From Zophobihabitans entericus (GTDB lineage Bacteria; Pseudomonadota; Gammaproteobacteria; Enterobacterales; Orbaceae): a stretch of DNA of 64,000 bases. This document shows positions 40,140 through 49,936 of this stretch, piece by piece (position 1 is the first letter of the stretch; the number at the start of each line of letters is the position of its first letter). The position numbers and the translations under genes are program-made. The notes beneath the pieces were generated by a model. It made no database searches. It saw only the letters and a list, made by a program, of their open reading frames with translations, and was not told the origin of the DNA. The DNA lies in contig NZ_CP050253.1 of assembly GCF_011745665.1 (NCBI RefSeq), forward strand, positions 1,215,418 through 1,279,417. Direction: 5' to 3'.

Positions 40140-41393
40140 ATGTCTTTGAAACAAAAGGTCAGAGAACTTAATTGGAAGAGAAACTTTGCAGTTAAAAAAT
40201 TGAGACTTGTTTTAAAATTTAAATTTTATAAATTTATTACATTATTTTTCCCAAGAAGAAGTAAGGATTTTGATCTTAAAAGTTGTAAGAAAGTATTACT
40301 TATAAGAAATGACCGCATTGGTGACATGGTTGCGACTACATCAATAATTAGAAGTTTAGCTAATGCGGGATACGATGTTTATATTTCCTCTCGTAAATCA
40401 AGTCTCGATATTCTTGAGCAAAACCCTTATATAAAAGGTTCGTTTGTTTATGATGATTCTAGTTTGATAAAATTATTTTCTTCTATTAAAACAATAAGAA
40501 AAGAAAGGTTTGATATTGCAATTGAAATGAGATTTAATCGGTTCATTGATTTCAAAAATTTAACCTTTTGTGTATATACAAATACTACAATTTTGGCTGG
40601 GTTTAATAAAAGTAGTATTCCTGCATTTAATATTTCAATCCCTTATTATGAACCAAATAAACATGTGACTAATCAATTAGGACTTGTTTTAGATTTATTA
40701 AATATAGTACGTGATGATATGCACTATGAGTTATATTCTAACGATCTTCAAAGTAAGAATGCTCAAAATTTTATTGATAAAATAAAAGTTGATGATAGAA
40801 AAATTATTTTATTTAATCCTTTTGGTAGTCAAGAGGTAAGATGTTTTTCTAATGAGCAATTAAAGTTAGTTTGTGACATTATAAGTAAATATGGAATTGT
40901 TGTTGTTATTGGCGAAAAAAGAAAATTAGAACAAATCTCTAATCTCGTTTCTGATGATATTATAACGTTCGATTCAGCAAGTATTACTGATATTGTACCG
41001 TTGGTCCGTCTGTCTGATATGGTTGTAAGCGTGGATACTTCTATTGTTCATATCGCTTCATGCTTTAAGAAAAAAACAATTGCTTTTTATATAGATACAG
41101 TGCCCAAAAAACCAAATAGTAATAATAAGAAAGCTACCTACAATTATAATCTTATGATGAGTAAAGCAAAATTAGAAGATTGTTTTCAAGATAGGTTATA
41201 TATCATTAACAACCATCCGAATCAGTCAACACTTGTAAACCATAATGTTTGGTCTCCCAACAGTCCTTATGCTAAGCAGATCATCTTTGATTTTGACCCT
41301 GTAAGCACTATACCTTTGAATATATTGGAAACTGAAACTCGTGAGGCATTTCAAGAAATACTTCATGAAAATGATATAAATTTGAACTTGTAA
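40140..41393 (+). CDS. GT9-family glycosyltransferase, C
   Basis: 417 residues. A basic, Lys/Arg-rich N-terminal region of about 55 residues is followed by VLLIRNDRIGDMVATTSIIRSL, the classical GT9 opening, and MVVSVDTSIVHIASCF in the donor domain. NVWSPNSPYAKQII near the end matches the GT9 at 38629. Very AT-rich codon use compared with the housekeeping genes on either side hints at horizontal origin. Role in surface glycan assembly; substrate unknown. Confidence 0.83.
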   Translation: MSLKQKVRELNWKRNFAVKKLRLVLKFKFYKFITLFFPRRSKDFDLKSCKKVLLIRNDRIGDMVATTSIIRSLANAGYDVYISSRKSSLDILEQNPYIKGSFVYDDSSLIKLFSSIKTIRKERFDIAIEMRFNRFIDFKNLTFCVYTNTTILAGFNKSSIPAFNISIPYYEPNKHVTNQLGLVLDLLNIVRDDMHYELYSNDLQSKNAQNFIDKIKVDDRKIILFNPFGSQEVRCFSNEQLKLVCDIISKYGIVVVIGEKRKLEQISNLVSDDIITFDSASITDIVPLVRLSDMVVSVDTSIVHIASCFKKKTIAFYIDTVPKKPNSNNKKATYNYNLMMSKAKLEDCFQDRLYIINNHPNQSTLVNHNVWSPNSPYAKQIIFDFDPVSTIPLNILETETREAFQEILHENDINLNL

Positions 41394-41442
41394 AAAATTA
41401 AAGTAGAATATTTCAATTTTTACGAACAAGTTTAGGAATTTT

Positions 41443-42510
41443 ATGAATATAAAAAATGTTGTTTACTCTACAACAAGACAATGGAACCCGGGAGATGAAT
41501 TCATTTTATTGGGGGTAAAACACCTTATTACTAAAGTAATTGGCAAGCATAATGCAATTATTTTTAACCGTACTCCTCAAATTCGTCGAGATCAGCACTA
41601 TGTGGGTGCGAACTGGCTCAGACGCTTCATGTATAAGCATGGGCGTGAAAAATATATGGATAATACGATTTTTTGGGATAACTCAGTAAAAACTGGCAAG
41701 GAACTTGATTATGCTGATCTTGTTATCTTCGCGGGTTCTCCTGAGTGGAGAGGGGATAGATTAAAAGAGTTATACAGTGCTATTTTAAAATATCATTTAC
41801 CAGCCTACTTTTTAGGACTTGGTGCTGCAGGTGATCTAGATTTTAATCAGTTTAGTGAAGATGAAAAAATAGTATTAAGCAATGCAAAGTTGATTACTGC
41901 ACGTGATGAATACTGTAATGAGCAATTATCTTGTGTAAATAGTCATTATTTGCCTTGTCCAGCATTATTCTCAAGTCCATCTTATAAAGTGGTAAAAGAA
42001 GTCAAAAAAGTTGGTTTATTGTATGGCTCTGATTTAGCAGTAACTAATAATAATATCAGTACAGACACTTATAACTTTATGAAAAGGGTATATGCAAAAC
42101 TACTTGATAAATATGAAGAAAAATATGAATTTGAATTTGTAGCACATTATATTGATGAATTACCACTCTTTAAAAAAGACTATCCTGATAAAACAATTAG
42201 ATATTCATATGACTCTAAAGATTATCTGGATATTTTTGCTGACTATGACTTGATCATTGGCCATCGAGTTCATGGTATTGGTATGTGTGCTTCAATGGGT
42301 ACTCCAGGTATTATGATAGCTCACGACCGTCGAGCAACAACAGTGAAAGGGTTTTTGGCTGATATGGTGACAATAGATTCATCTGAGGAAGATTTTCTCC
42401 ATATTGTAGAGAAAGCAATTGAGGAAGTTGAAACCAGAAGTGAAGCTTTGATTAAGCATCGACTGGAAACAGAAAAGCGTTATTTAGATTTACTAAAACC
42501 TACATTTTAA
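41443..42510 (+). CDS. Polysaccharide pyruvyl transferase family protein
   Basis: 355 residues of the PF04230-type family: STTRQWNPGDEFILLGVKHL at the start and GHRVHGIGMCASMGTPGIMI near 275-294. Members add pyruvate ketals to exopolysaccharide or cell-wall sugars from phosphoenolpyruvate, but many are untested. It follows GT9 C by 49 bases in the same direction, and is probably one transcript with it. A pyruvylated surface glycan is a testable prediction. Confidence 0.75.
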   Translation: MNIKNVVYSTTRQWNPGDEFILLGVKHLITKVIGKHNAIIFNRTPQIRRDQHYVGANWLRRFMYKHGREKYMDNTIFWDNSVKTGKELDYADLVIFAGSPEWRGDRLKELYSAILKYHLPAYFLGLGAAGDLDFNQFSEDEKIVLSNAKLITARDEYCNEQLSCVNSHYLPCPALFSSPSYKVVKEVKKVGLLYGSDLAVTNNNISTDTYNFMKRVYAKLLDKYEEKYEFEFVAHYIDELPLFKKDYPDKTIRYSYDSKDYLDIFADYDLIIGHRVHGIGMCASMGTPGIMIAHDRRATTVKGFLADMVTIDSSEEDFLHIVEKAIEEVETRSEALIKHRLETEKRYLDLLKPTF

Positions 42511-42626
42511 TGCTAAAGGTGGTATTAAATAAAATAATACTACCTTTTTCTATCATCCCCCCATATATGGAATTGTTTATTTACCGATATAAAGACTAGT
42601 AATGTAACTGTGTTTTAGGAGTAATT

Positions 42627-43208
42627 ATGAAATATATTCATGCAATTATTTTTTTAATGACACATGATTTAACTGAACTAAAAAAATATTGGGAAGTTGA
42701 ACTCATCAAAGGGAAAGAATTTAGATGGCGAAGACTTTTCCGTCGCTTGAAAGAGCGTCATTTTAATGGTGATTCTAATTTTGTTTTCCTATGGCGATTA
42801 GCTAATGAGATGTTCAAGAATGGAACCCAAAGACAAAAAAACGCAGCAAAACGAATCAATAATAAACTCAAAGCCAAATATAATACTGAAATCCAACTCG
42901 GTGCTAAGATTGGTGCAGGTTTAAATATTGTTCACCCAATGGCAATAGAAATAACAGCTAAAGTTGATATTGGTGAAAATTTTACCTGTTTACAGTTTGT
43001 TACTATTGGTCTTCAGCATTATCCTCTTATGATAAAAATGGGAAATAATGTCACTGTAGGATGTAATTCTGTTGTTTTGGGGGGAGAAATCAATATTGGT
43101 AATAATGTATATATTGGAGCTATGTCTTTTGTAAATAAAGATCTTCCTGATAATTGTGTTGTTTATACGAAAAAAACTAATGAGATTATTATAAAAGATA
43201 ATTGCTAA
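42627..43208 (+). CDS. Hexapeptide-repeat acetyltransferase, serine acetyltransferase-like
   Basis: 193 residues. The C-terminal half is a left-handed beta-helix with isoleucine/valine-spaced hexapeptides (IGAGLNIVHPMAIEI, VTVGCNSVVLGGEINIG). It resembles CysE-like and sugar O-acetyltransferases; the His in IVHPM is a candidate catalytic base. Being inside a glycosyltransferase island it more likely acetylates a glycan than serine, but this is inferred. Confidence 0.75.
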   Translation: MKYIHAIIFLMTHDLTELKKYWEVELIKGKEFRWRRLFRRLKERHFNGDSNFVFLWRLANEMFKNGTQRQKNAAKRINNKLKAKYNTEIQLGAKIGAGLNIVHPMAIEITAKVDIGENFTCLQFVTIGLQHYPLMIKMGNNVTVGCNSVVLGGEINIGNNVYIGAMSFVNKDLPDNCVVYTKKTNEIIIKDNC

Positions 43209-43317
43209 TTTTATAGGTATTGTTTATTGTAATGACTGATTATAAGGATATTTAGAACCATTATAATGAGAAGGACTTCATTAATAAAAATATTATTTTA
43301 AAATGAAGGGAATATGG

Positions 43318-44082
43318 ATGAAAATATTCGTTGTTAACCTAAAAAACTCATTAGATCGTAAACAAAATATTATACAGCAGTGTGAAAAATTAGATATCGA
43401 AGTTGAGTTTTTTGAAGCAGTATATGGTAAAGAACTGTCAGAAGAACAGTTAAAAGAAAAAGTATTTGGGTATCCGGACATTATCTTATCCAAAGGTGAA
43501 ATAGGTTGCTCATTAAGCCATATAGAGCTTTATAAGGAAATAGTCAAAAGAAAACTGCCCTATGCTTTAATACTAGAGGACGATACAACTTTTAGTGAGA
43601 AATTTCCTCTTCTTATAGAAAAAATCAAACAGATAATGCAGAATAATTTTTCAGATGAACCTGCTGTTCTCTTATTAAATAATGCAAAAGCAAGATATAT
43701 AAATAGTGGAGCTATCTCCCTCTCCGAGAATTTTAAAATCCATAAAGCATTTGGTTCTTATTGTACAGACTCCTATATTGTTAATTTAAAAGCAGCAGAA
43801 AATCTTTATAGTCTATTATATCCAGTCAAGTTTGAAGCTGATCGCTGGGGATTATTTTATCAATTAGGTGTGGTGAACTTATATAAGTTGATACCAAGTT
43901 TATTTAAAATCAATGGGGCTTATATTTCTACTATTCAGGATGAAGAGAGAGAACGATTATTTATTACACGTAAACAACAAGTAACAAAAATGATTAAAAA
44001 TCTGCCAGTTAAGATGAGATTTAATCTGTTACTTAATCGGACTAAAGTTAATTTAAATCCTTTTATGAGAAAGGGAACATAA
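43318..44082 (+). CDS. GT25-family glycosyltransferase (LPS outer-core type)
   Basis: 254 residues from ATG 43318, with GAAGGG 8 bases before it; the ATG at 43303 lacks such a site. MKIFVVNLKNSLDRKQ, KGEIGCSLSHIELYKEIV and ALILEDDTTF (metal-binding Asp pair) are diagnostic for GT25, the Lex2B/LgtB galactosyltransferase type. It probably adds a hexose to lipooligosaccharide. It ends the glycan island. Confidence 0.85.
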   Translation: MKIFVVNLKNSLDRKQNIIQQCEKLDIEVEFFEAVYGKELSEEQLKEKVFGYPDIILSKGEIGCSLSHIELYKEIVKRKLPYALILEDDTTFSEKFPLLIEKIKQIMQNNFSDEPAVLLLNNAKARYINSGAISLSENFKIHKAFGSYCTDSYIVNLKAAENLYSLLYPVKFEADRWGLFYQLGVVNLYKLIPSLFKINGAYISTIQDEERERLFITRKQQVTKMIKNLPVKMRFNLLLNRTKVNLNPFMRKGT

Positions 44083-44111
44083 TTTATAGATTTAATCTGA
44101 ATTGACTAATA

Positions 44112-44131
44112 TTTAGTTTTCCTAAACTAAA
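44112..44131. terminator. Convergent terminator GT25 / DMT transporter
   Basis: tttagttt pairs with aaactaaa across a TCCT loop between two convergent genes. The stem is AT-only, so it is weak. Confidence 0.5.
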
Positions 44132-44136
44132 CATAC

Positions 44137-45018
44137 TCATTTCCTCGAACACAAATAAATCCCAGCCACAATAAATAATGAGCTCACTAAATGAAACCAG
44201 GCGAGCTCAACATTTAAAAAGATAATACTGAGTAGCCCACCTGAAAGTGGAATGATGTGGGTATAAATTTCTCCTCTGGTGGCCCCTATATCTGCAATTC
44301 CTCTATTCCAAAATACATAAGATAACCAGGACGGAAAAATCACTAGATATAACAAGCCTGCAATAAAGGCGAATTGAAAGTATGGGGAGAAGTTGCTAGT
44401 AGGGTGATAGATGCTGTAAATAATCGTAACCGGCAATAAAATTAAAGCGCCGATTAAAGAACTTACAGTGACAAAGGCATTACCAGAAATAGTTTTATCT
44501 TTTTTACGTAAAAAAGAGCAGTAAAATGCCCAGCTTATGGCTGAACCCATTGTCCAGAGATCACCCTGGTTAAGATTTTTAAACGCATCCAGATTGGTAA
44601 AATTGCCTTGTAAAATCAGGTAAACCACACCAAGAGAGCTCAGTATCACACCCAGGATATTATTACGACTAATGTAATCATTAAATACCAGTTTATTTAT
44701 CAGGAGTACCATTCCGGGTGTCGCTGACATATAAATCGCTGCATTGAGAGAAGAAGTGTATTGTAAACCAATATAAAGCGTCAGAGGGAAAAGTACCTGA
44801 CCAAAAACTGCCAGCATGGTAACGGTTGAGAGTGATTTTTTGATTTTAGGTAAGTCTATTTTGACTTGTTTATAATACATGCACATCAGAAGCAAAGCAG
44901 TTAAGGCCCAGCGTCCTTCTGTCAGAATAATTGGATCAGTCTGATCAACTAAAATATGACCAACAACGTAGTTTCCACCCCAGAATATAGCAGCCAGTGT
45001 TAAGAGTAAATAAGTCAC
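44137..45018 (-). CDS. EamA/DMT-family transporter
   Basis: 293 residues with ten predicted membrane helices in two EamA repeats (TLAAIFWGGNYVVGHIL at the start, DLWTMGSAISWAFYCSFLRKK opening the second half). Drug/metabolite transporters of this type export amino acids or other metabolites. The substrate is not predictable. Single gene, divergent from yoaA. Confidence 0.85.
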   Translation of the reverse strand: MTYLLLTLAAIFWGGNYVVGHILVDQTDPIILTEGRWALTALLLMCMYYKQVKIDLPKIKKSLSTVTMLAVFGQVLFPLTLYIGLQYTSSLNAAIYMSATPGMVLLINKLVFNDYISRNNILGVILSSLGVVYLILQGNFTNLDAFKNLNQGDLWTMGSAISWAFYCSFLRKKDKTISGNAFVTVSSLIGALILLPVTIIYSIYHPTSNFSPYFQFAFIAGLLYLVIFPSWLSYVFWNRGIADIGATRGEIYTHIIPLSGGLLSIIFLNVELAWFHLVSSLFIVAGIYLCSRK

Positions 45019-45195
45019 AGTAAAACCTCAAATCAATTACCAGTTATAGGGTAAACAGTATCATTCTAAGATAAAAAATGAGGCCATTCATAGCATTTAC
45101 TCATAATTTTCATTAAAGAAATAATCGCGCTCACATGATGACATTATGCTAAAATACGCCATTCTAATAATTAGACTGTTTAAACCGAGTATTTT

Positions 45196-47100
45196 GTGAT
45201 TGATGATTTTGCGCCAGAGGGTTTACTCGCTCAGGCGATTAAAGGCTTTAAACCAAGAGCTCCGCAACAAGAGATGGCGGAGATGGTTAGCCGTGCAATC
45301 GAAAATAAAGAACAACTGGTTGTTGAAGCAGGAACGGGAACAGGTAAAACATTTGCTTATTTAGTGCCTGCATTACGCTCAGATAAAAAAGTAGTCATTT
45401 CAACAGGCTCTAAGAATCTACAGGATCAGCTATACAGTAAAGACCTGCCTATTATCAAAAAAGCATTAGACTACTCTGGTAAAATTGCTTTGCTTAAAGG
45501 GCGCTCTAATTATCTTTGTCTGGAAAGACTTTCCCATCAATATGCAGCTGCCGGTGATTTAACGGCAACTCTTCGTGAAGATTTATCCAAAGTTAAAAAT
45601 TGGTCACTGAAAACTAAAGACGGTGATACCAGCAAATGTACCACCGTTAATGAAGATAGCTCAATTTGGCCAATTTTAACCAGTACTAATGACAGTTGCA
45701 CTGGTACGGAATGTCCTCATTATGAAGATTGCTACGTGGTAAAAGCTCGCAGACGGGCGATGAATGCTGATGTCGTGGTTGTGAATCACCATCTGTTTTT
45801 GGCTGATGTGGTGGTAAAAGATACCGGATTTGGTGAGCTCATTCCCCGTGCTGACGTGATGATTTTTGATGAAGCACATCAAGTGCCGGATCTGGCTTGT
45901 CAGTATTTTGGGCAGCAGCTTACAAGTAGGCAACTATTTGATTTGGCTAAAGAAATTAATCTTTGTTATCGAACGGAAGTTAAGGACATGTCTCAGCTAC
46001 AAAAATGCTCAGATAAGCTCAGTAAAAGTGTACAGGATTTTCGTTTAGCGATTGGTGAAAGTGGTTTTAAAGGTAATCTTCGTTATCTTTTTAGCCAGCC
46101 AAAAGTGAAACAAGCGATTGATATTTTAAAAGATGCCTTCCTGTTTTGTCGTGATGTACTTATGCTAGGGCTTGGTCGTTCTTCGAATCTGGATAACTGT
46201 TTTGAGCGAGTCACTCAATACTCTGATCTGCTTAATCGTTTGATGGATGTGAATGCTCCAGGATTTAGCTACTGGTATGAGTGCACTTCTCATCATTTTG
46301 TATTGGCTATTACTCCACTATCTGTAGCACAAAAATTTAGTGAGTTACTGGAGGAACGTAAAGGGACATGGGTATTTACTTCTGCCACATTGTCAGTTGA
46401 TCATAAGCTAGAGTACTTTACTCAAAGACTTGGCTTAGATGCAGCTAAATCGCTATTATTGGCAAGTCCTTTTGATTATGAACATCAAACACTTCTGTGT
46501 GTGCCACGTTATATTCCTTCACCTAATGAGCCAAATTCAGCTGTAAAGCTGGCTGAGATATTGCTTCCTGTGGTTGAGGCAAATAATGGTCGTTGCTTCT
46601 TCCTTTGTACCTCTTATGCCATGATGAATGCACTGGCAGAGGAATTTCGTAAAAGTTTAACCTTGCCAATTCTGGTGCAGGGTGAAACCAGTAAAGTGAA
46701 ACTTTTAGAACAGTTTATTGATAAAGGTAATGCTCTGCTCATTGCTACCAGTAGCTTCTGGGAGGGAGTGGACGTAAGAGGGGACACATTATCGTGCGTT
46801 ATCATCGATAAACTACCATTTTCATCGCCAGATGAGCCACTGCTTAAAGCCAGAATGGAAGATTGTCAGCTGCAAGGTGGTGATCCATTTGCTGAAGTAC
46901 AAATCCCGGAAGCTGTAATTACCTTAAAACAGGGTGTGGGTCGTTTAATTCGTGATCATCAGGACCGTGGTGTGATTATTATTTGTGATAATCGTTTAGT
47001 CATGCGACCATATGGCTCGACATTTTTAAATAGCCTGCCACCATCACCAAGAACCCGAGATGTGGAAAAGGTTATTCAGTTTTTAACCCAAAAGTCATAA
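45196..47100 (+). CDS. yoaA: DinG-like ATP-dependent helicase YoaA
   Basis: 634 residues from GTG 45196 (E. coli YoaA 636), starting MIDDFAPEG. Walker A is AGTGTGKT (45-52). Iron-sulfur cysteines are Cys107, Cys167, Cys172 and Cys178. The DEAH box is in MIFDEAHQ and the C-terminal motif in QGVGRLIRD. It is an XPD/Rad3-type 5'-3' helicase that works with the polymerase accessory subunit HolC on damaged forks. tsaB follows after 28 bases, as in enterobacteria. Confidence 0.96.
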   Translation: MIDDFAPEGLLAQAIKGFKPRAPQQEMAEMVSRAIENKEQLVVEAGTGTGKTFAYLVPALRSDKKVVISTGSKNLQDQLYSKDLPIIKKALDYSGKIALLKGRSNYLCLERLSHQYAAAGDLTATLREDLSKVKNWSLKTKDGDTSKCTTVNEDSSIWPILTSTNDSCTGTECPHYEDCYVVKARRRAMNADVVVVNHHLFLADVVVKDTGFGELIPRADVMIFDEAHQVPDLACQYFGQQLTSRQLFDLAKEINLCYRTEVKDMSQLQKCSDKLSKSVQDFRLAIGESGFKGNLRYLFSQPKVKQAIDILKDAFLFCRDVLMLGLGRSSNLDNCFERVTQYSDLLNRLMDVNAPGFSYWYECTSHHFVLAITPLSVAQKFSELLEERKGTWVFTSATLSVDHKLEYFTQRLGLDAAKSLLLASPFDYEHQTLLCVPRYIPSPNEPNSAVKLAEILLPVVEANNGRCFFLCTSYAMMNALAEEFRKSLTLPILVQGETSKVKLLEQFIDKGNALLIATSSFWEGVDVRGDTLSCVIIDKLPFSSPDEPLLKARMEDCQLQGGDPFAEVQIPEAVITLKQGVGRLIRDHQDRGVIIICDNRLVMRPYGSTFLNSLPPSPRTRDVEKVIQFLTQKS

Positions 47101-47128
47101 CTTAATCATTAATTAGTTTGAGCGTATT

Positions 47129-47824
47129 ATGTCATTAACGATTCTAGCCCTTGATACTTCAACAGAAGCCTGTTCAGTTGCTTTATTAAAAGATAACCAG
47201 ATTATTGCTGATTTTATCTTATCTCAACGTGAGCATACACAGCGTATCCTGCCAATGGTAGATAAGGTTTTAATTGAAGCAGAAATTACCGTTAATGCTC
47301 TTGATGCTATTGCATTTGGACGTGGCCCGGGTAGTTTTACAGGAGTTCGTATCGGCATTGGTATTGCTCAGGGATTAGCATTTGGGGCAGATAAGCCTTT
47401 ATTAGCTGTCTCAACTCTTGAAACGCTGGCTGAAAGAGCATATAGAGAATCCGGTGCAACCAATGTGATTGCAACTATTGATGCCAGAATGAATGAAGTT
47501 TACTTTGGACAATATGAACGAACTACTGATGGTAACTGGCTACTTTTAGGTAAAGAGCTGGTGATTAAACCAGAACAAGTCAGCCATTGTATTTTACCTT
47601 TCTCAAATACTAAGCCAGTGTATAGTGCCGGAACCGGATGGCAAACGTATCCGGATATGATGTCAAATATCCAGTCAACTCAAGCCCTTTTGCCAACAGC
47701 GCAAGATATGCTACCTATTGCTAAAAACTTATGGCTAACCAAACAGTGGACTGCAGTTGAAAACGTTGAACCAACTTACCTAAGAAATGAAGTGACCTGG
47801 CAAAAATTACCGGGCAGAGGATAG
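47129..47824 (+). CDS. tsaB: tRNA threonylcarbamoyladenosine biosynthesis protein TsaB
   Basis: 231 residues, same length as E. coli TsaB (YeaZ). ILALDTSTEACSVALLKD and FGRGPGSFTGVRIGIG are the ASKHA-fold signatures. It scaffolds TsaD and TsaE in making t6A37 on ANN-reading tRNAs. It is probably co-transcribed with yoaA. Confidence 0.96.
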   Translation: MSLTILALDTSTEACSVALLKDNQIIADFILSQREHTQRILPMVDKVLIEAEITVNALDAIAFGRGPGSFTGVRIGIGIAQGLAFGADKPLLAVSTLETLAERAYRESGATNVIATIDARMNEVYFGQYERTTDGNWLLLGKELVIKPEQVSHCILPFSNTKPVYSAGTGWQTYPDMMSNIQSTQALLPTAQDMLPIAKNLWLTKQWTAVENVEPTYLRNEVTWQKLPGRG

Positions 47825-47931
47825 ATTTACCATATAACTACTTAAAATAAATTATCTATTATGATAGTAGCTCAGAAATACAGGGATAGTGAGATTGCTA
47901 TTTGCTACTAAATTGACTGAATAAAAACAAG

Positions 47932-47990
47932 AAAACCTGCCTTTTAATAAACAAAATCATTGTTAATTAAAAATAGCAGGTTTTTATTTT
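47932..47990. terminator. Bidirectional terminator tsaB / grxA
   Basis: aaaacctgc pairs with gcaggtttt, and inside it tttaat with attaaa. T-runs follow on both strands (tttttatttt on plus, cttgtttttat on minus), so it can end both convergent genes. Confidence 0.75.
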
Positions 47991-47998
47991 AATGCTAA

Positions 47999-48268
47999 TT
48001 AATTATCTTGGAATAGACCCAGATGCTCTTTTGCATAAGCTTCAAAATCAGTGCAGCCACCGATTGGTTTCTCATCAATAAAGATTTGTGGAACTGTTTC
48101 AACAGGTTTACCAACACTTTTTGATAGATCTTCCTTAGTAATGCCTTCAGCCTGAATATCTACATAGCGATAAGAGAAATCATCACGATCTTGAGATAGC
48201 TTTTCAGCAAGTTCTTTTGCTCTTACACAGTATGGACAACCTGGACGTCCAAAAATAACAGCGTACAT
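47999..48268 (-). CDS. grxA: Glutaredoxin 1
   Basis: 89 residues (E. coli GrxA 85). The redox motif is CPYC in FGRPGCPYCVRAKELAEKL. TVPQIFIDEKPIGGCTDF has the cis-Pro and glutathione-binding residues. It reduces ribonucleotide reductase and OxyR disulfides with glutathione. Single gene. Confidence 0.96.
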   Translation of the reverse strand: MYAVIFGRPGCPYCVRAKELAEKLSQDRDDFSYRYVDIQAEGITKEDLSKSVGKPVETVPQIFIDEKPIGGCTDFEAYAKEHLGLFQDN

Positions 48269-48421
48269 TAAACACCTCTTTGTTTTAAAATCTAGTTGCT
48301 ACTATACTCATCTTTTCCAGAAAGGAAAGCAGTTAATGGTGTTTAATTTAATCGCTTTTAGCTATTAATCCTATATTGTGACATGGGTCATAAATAATGA
48401 AAATTATTTATCTGCTATCAA

Positions 48422-48862
48422 CTAAACCCTTTCCAGGATTAGCTCAGTGTGTCCTGTATGTTTACAGGGTTTTGAGTTAATAAGGATAAATCCTTGTTGC
48501 TGATAAAAATTTACTGCCTGTTGATTTCTTTGATAAACAGCAAGTGTTAATACTGGATATATTTGAGATATATGATCAATAAGTTGTTTTCCGATACCCT
48601 GACGCCAGTGAATGGGATGAATAAATAGAGCTTCTAACACTTTATTATTGGTCACAGCAGCAAAACCAAGTATTTGATTTGACTCCAAAGCAAGGTAAAG
48701 ATCAGAAGAGGGCAGGTACTGAGATACCATTGACGAATAATATCCCTGCCAGATGGATTTATCGATAAAGTGATGAACCATTATCGATGCTTCAAGCCAG
48801 ATATCCGCACAGGTTTGAATATCACTCAATGTTTGGCGCTGAATAATATCTATTTTCTTCAT
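48422..48862 (-). CDS. GNAT-family N-acetyltransferase
   Basis: 146 residues. The acetyl-CoA loop is RQGIGKQLIDHI and the late motif NQQAVNFYQQQGF is typical. It is close in length and pattern to E. coli YiaC, a protein lysine acetyltransferase, but that identity is uncertain. The DUF4250-like gene ends 2 bases upstream, so the two are probably co-translated. Confidence 0.82.
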   Translation of the reverse strand: MKKIDIIQRQTLSDIQTCADIWLEASIMVHHFIDKSIWQGYYSSMVSQYLPSSDLYLALESNQILGFAAVTNNKVLEALFIHPIHWRQGIGKQLIDHISQIYPVLTLAVYQRNQQAVNFYQQQGFILINSKPCKHTGHTELILERV

Positions 48863-48864
48863 TG

Positions 48865-49053
48865 CTATTTGAACTGGTTGCTTTTAGCATCATAATGAAA
48901 ATCAGCAGCAGCTAATTTTTGACATAATTCATCTTCTACAATGTCATAATAACGTGCTAAATCGTTCAGAGACGAATACTTATCGCGTAGCTGCATATTC
49001 ACAATGCTAAGTAAAATATTAACATCCATGGTTTTAAAATTAGTTAAACTCAC
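48865..49053 (-). CDS. Small DUF4250-like protein
   Basis: 62 residues with MDVNILLSIVNMQLRDKYSSL and a second helical part, as in the DUF4250 family. It looks like a small helix-turn-helix-shaped protein, but no function is known. It lies 2 bases before the GNAT gene on the same strand and is divergent from ybjN. Confidence 0.7.
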   Translation of the reverse strand: MSLTNFKTMDVNILLSIVNMQLRDKYSSLNDLARYYDIVEDELCQKLAAADFHYDAKSNQFK

Positions 49054-49147
49054 ACGCTGTCCTTCTGACTTAAATTGAAATTATCTTTATTACTTTAACC
49101 GGGTTAGTGTAAACTATTTAGCCACAGAAAATAAACGATTAGTATTT

Positions 49148-49621
49148 ATGGTTATTCCCAGTTTTGAACAAATTATGAGCTGGCTTGATGAAGCTGGCAT
49201 TGGTTATTATCAGTGTGAACATTGTCAGGCGCTGCACATCAAGCATATCCAGTCTCTAAATGATGTCTATGATGCAAAAATCGATTTTATTGATGATATT
49301 TTATATTACACGCTTATTGCAGAAGTGCGCCCAAGTGCCGTTCCGACACTGATGACTGAGTTAAGCCAAATCAATGCTGCATCACCTATTATTAAAGCGT
49401 ATTTAGATATTCAGGATGATAGTTCACCAAAACTGGTACTTTTACATTCGGTAAACTGTGGAGAAGGCCTGAGTGTCAATCAATTCTCGCTCTTTTTGCT
49501 GCGAGTGGAAGAAGATGCTTTGCAAGTCATCAATGAGGTGAAAAATTGTGACCTGTTGGCTTATGTCGATCAGGATAATAATGACAATCTCTCTGGTAAG
49601 GATTTATCCACCTATCACTAA
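49148..49621 (+). CDS. ybjN: YbjN-family protein
   Basis: 157 residues (E. coli YbjN 158). YYQCEHCQALHI, DAKIDFIDDILYY and AEVRPSAVPTL line up with E. coli YbjN. It has a type III secretion chaperone-like fold and in E. coli affects motility and stress traits; the biochemical role is unknown. In E. coli it is also next to potF, so the order is conserved. Confidence 0.92.
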   Translation: MVIPSFEQIMSWLDEAGIGYYQCEHCQALHIKHIQSLNDVYDAKIDFIDDILYYTLIAEVRPSAVPTLMTELSQINAASPIIKAYLDIQDDSSPKLVLLHSVNCGEGLSVNQFSLFLLRVEEDALQVINEVKNCDLLAYVDQDNNDNLSGKDLSTYH

Positions 49622-49936
49622 AACCAAAACTCCCGGCTGTTTGTTTTTTAATCATTTGGCCGCTATTTTATTTAATATTTCTCATTATAAGTGGACATAT
49701 TTGAGAATTAGCGTATTCTCCCTTTCCGTAAAGCGAGGGTGGTGTCCTAATTTATTATCAGTTTTATTCTTCGTCCCAATTCTCCGGTTGGCCATAATAA
49801 AATAACTGACTCGCGGTTACCTCGGTTTTGCCTAACCAGCAAAATTTGGGTGTCTATTTTCCCTTGTCTAACAAGACCTGAAGATAGACATTGTGTTCAA
49901 CACTGTGTTTCACCCGAACTTATGGGAGTTGTGCGG
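49622..49936 (+). promoter_or_regulatory. Leader region of the potFGHI operon
   Basis: 315 bases without a gene. An inverted repeat tgtctat (49851-49857) / atagaca (49884-49890), with inner cttg/caag pairing, lies about 50 bases before the potF start. It may be a leader hairpin involved in polyamine-responsive control. No known riboswitch was recognised. Confidence 0.4.

Noticed and set aside
49850-49936. N-terminal extension of PotF from 49850
   Set aside because: It would place 29 charged and Cys-rich residues before the signal peptide, and ATG 49937 has the proper ribosome-binding site.
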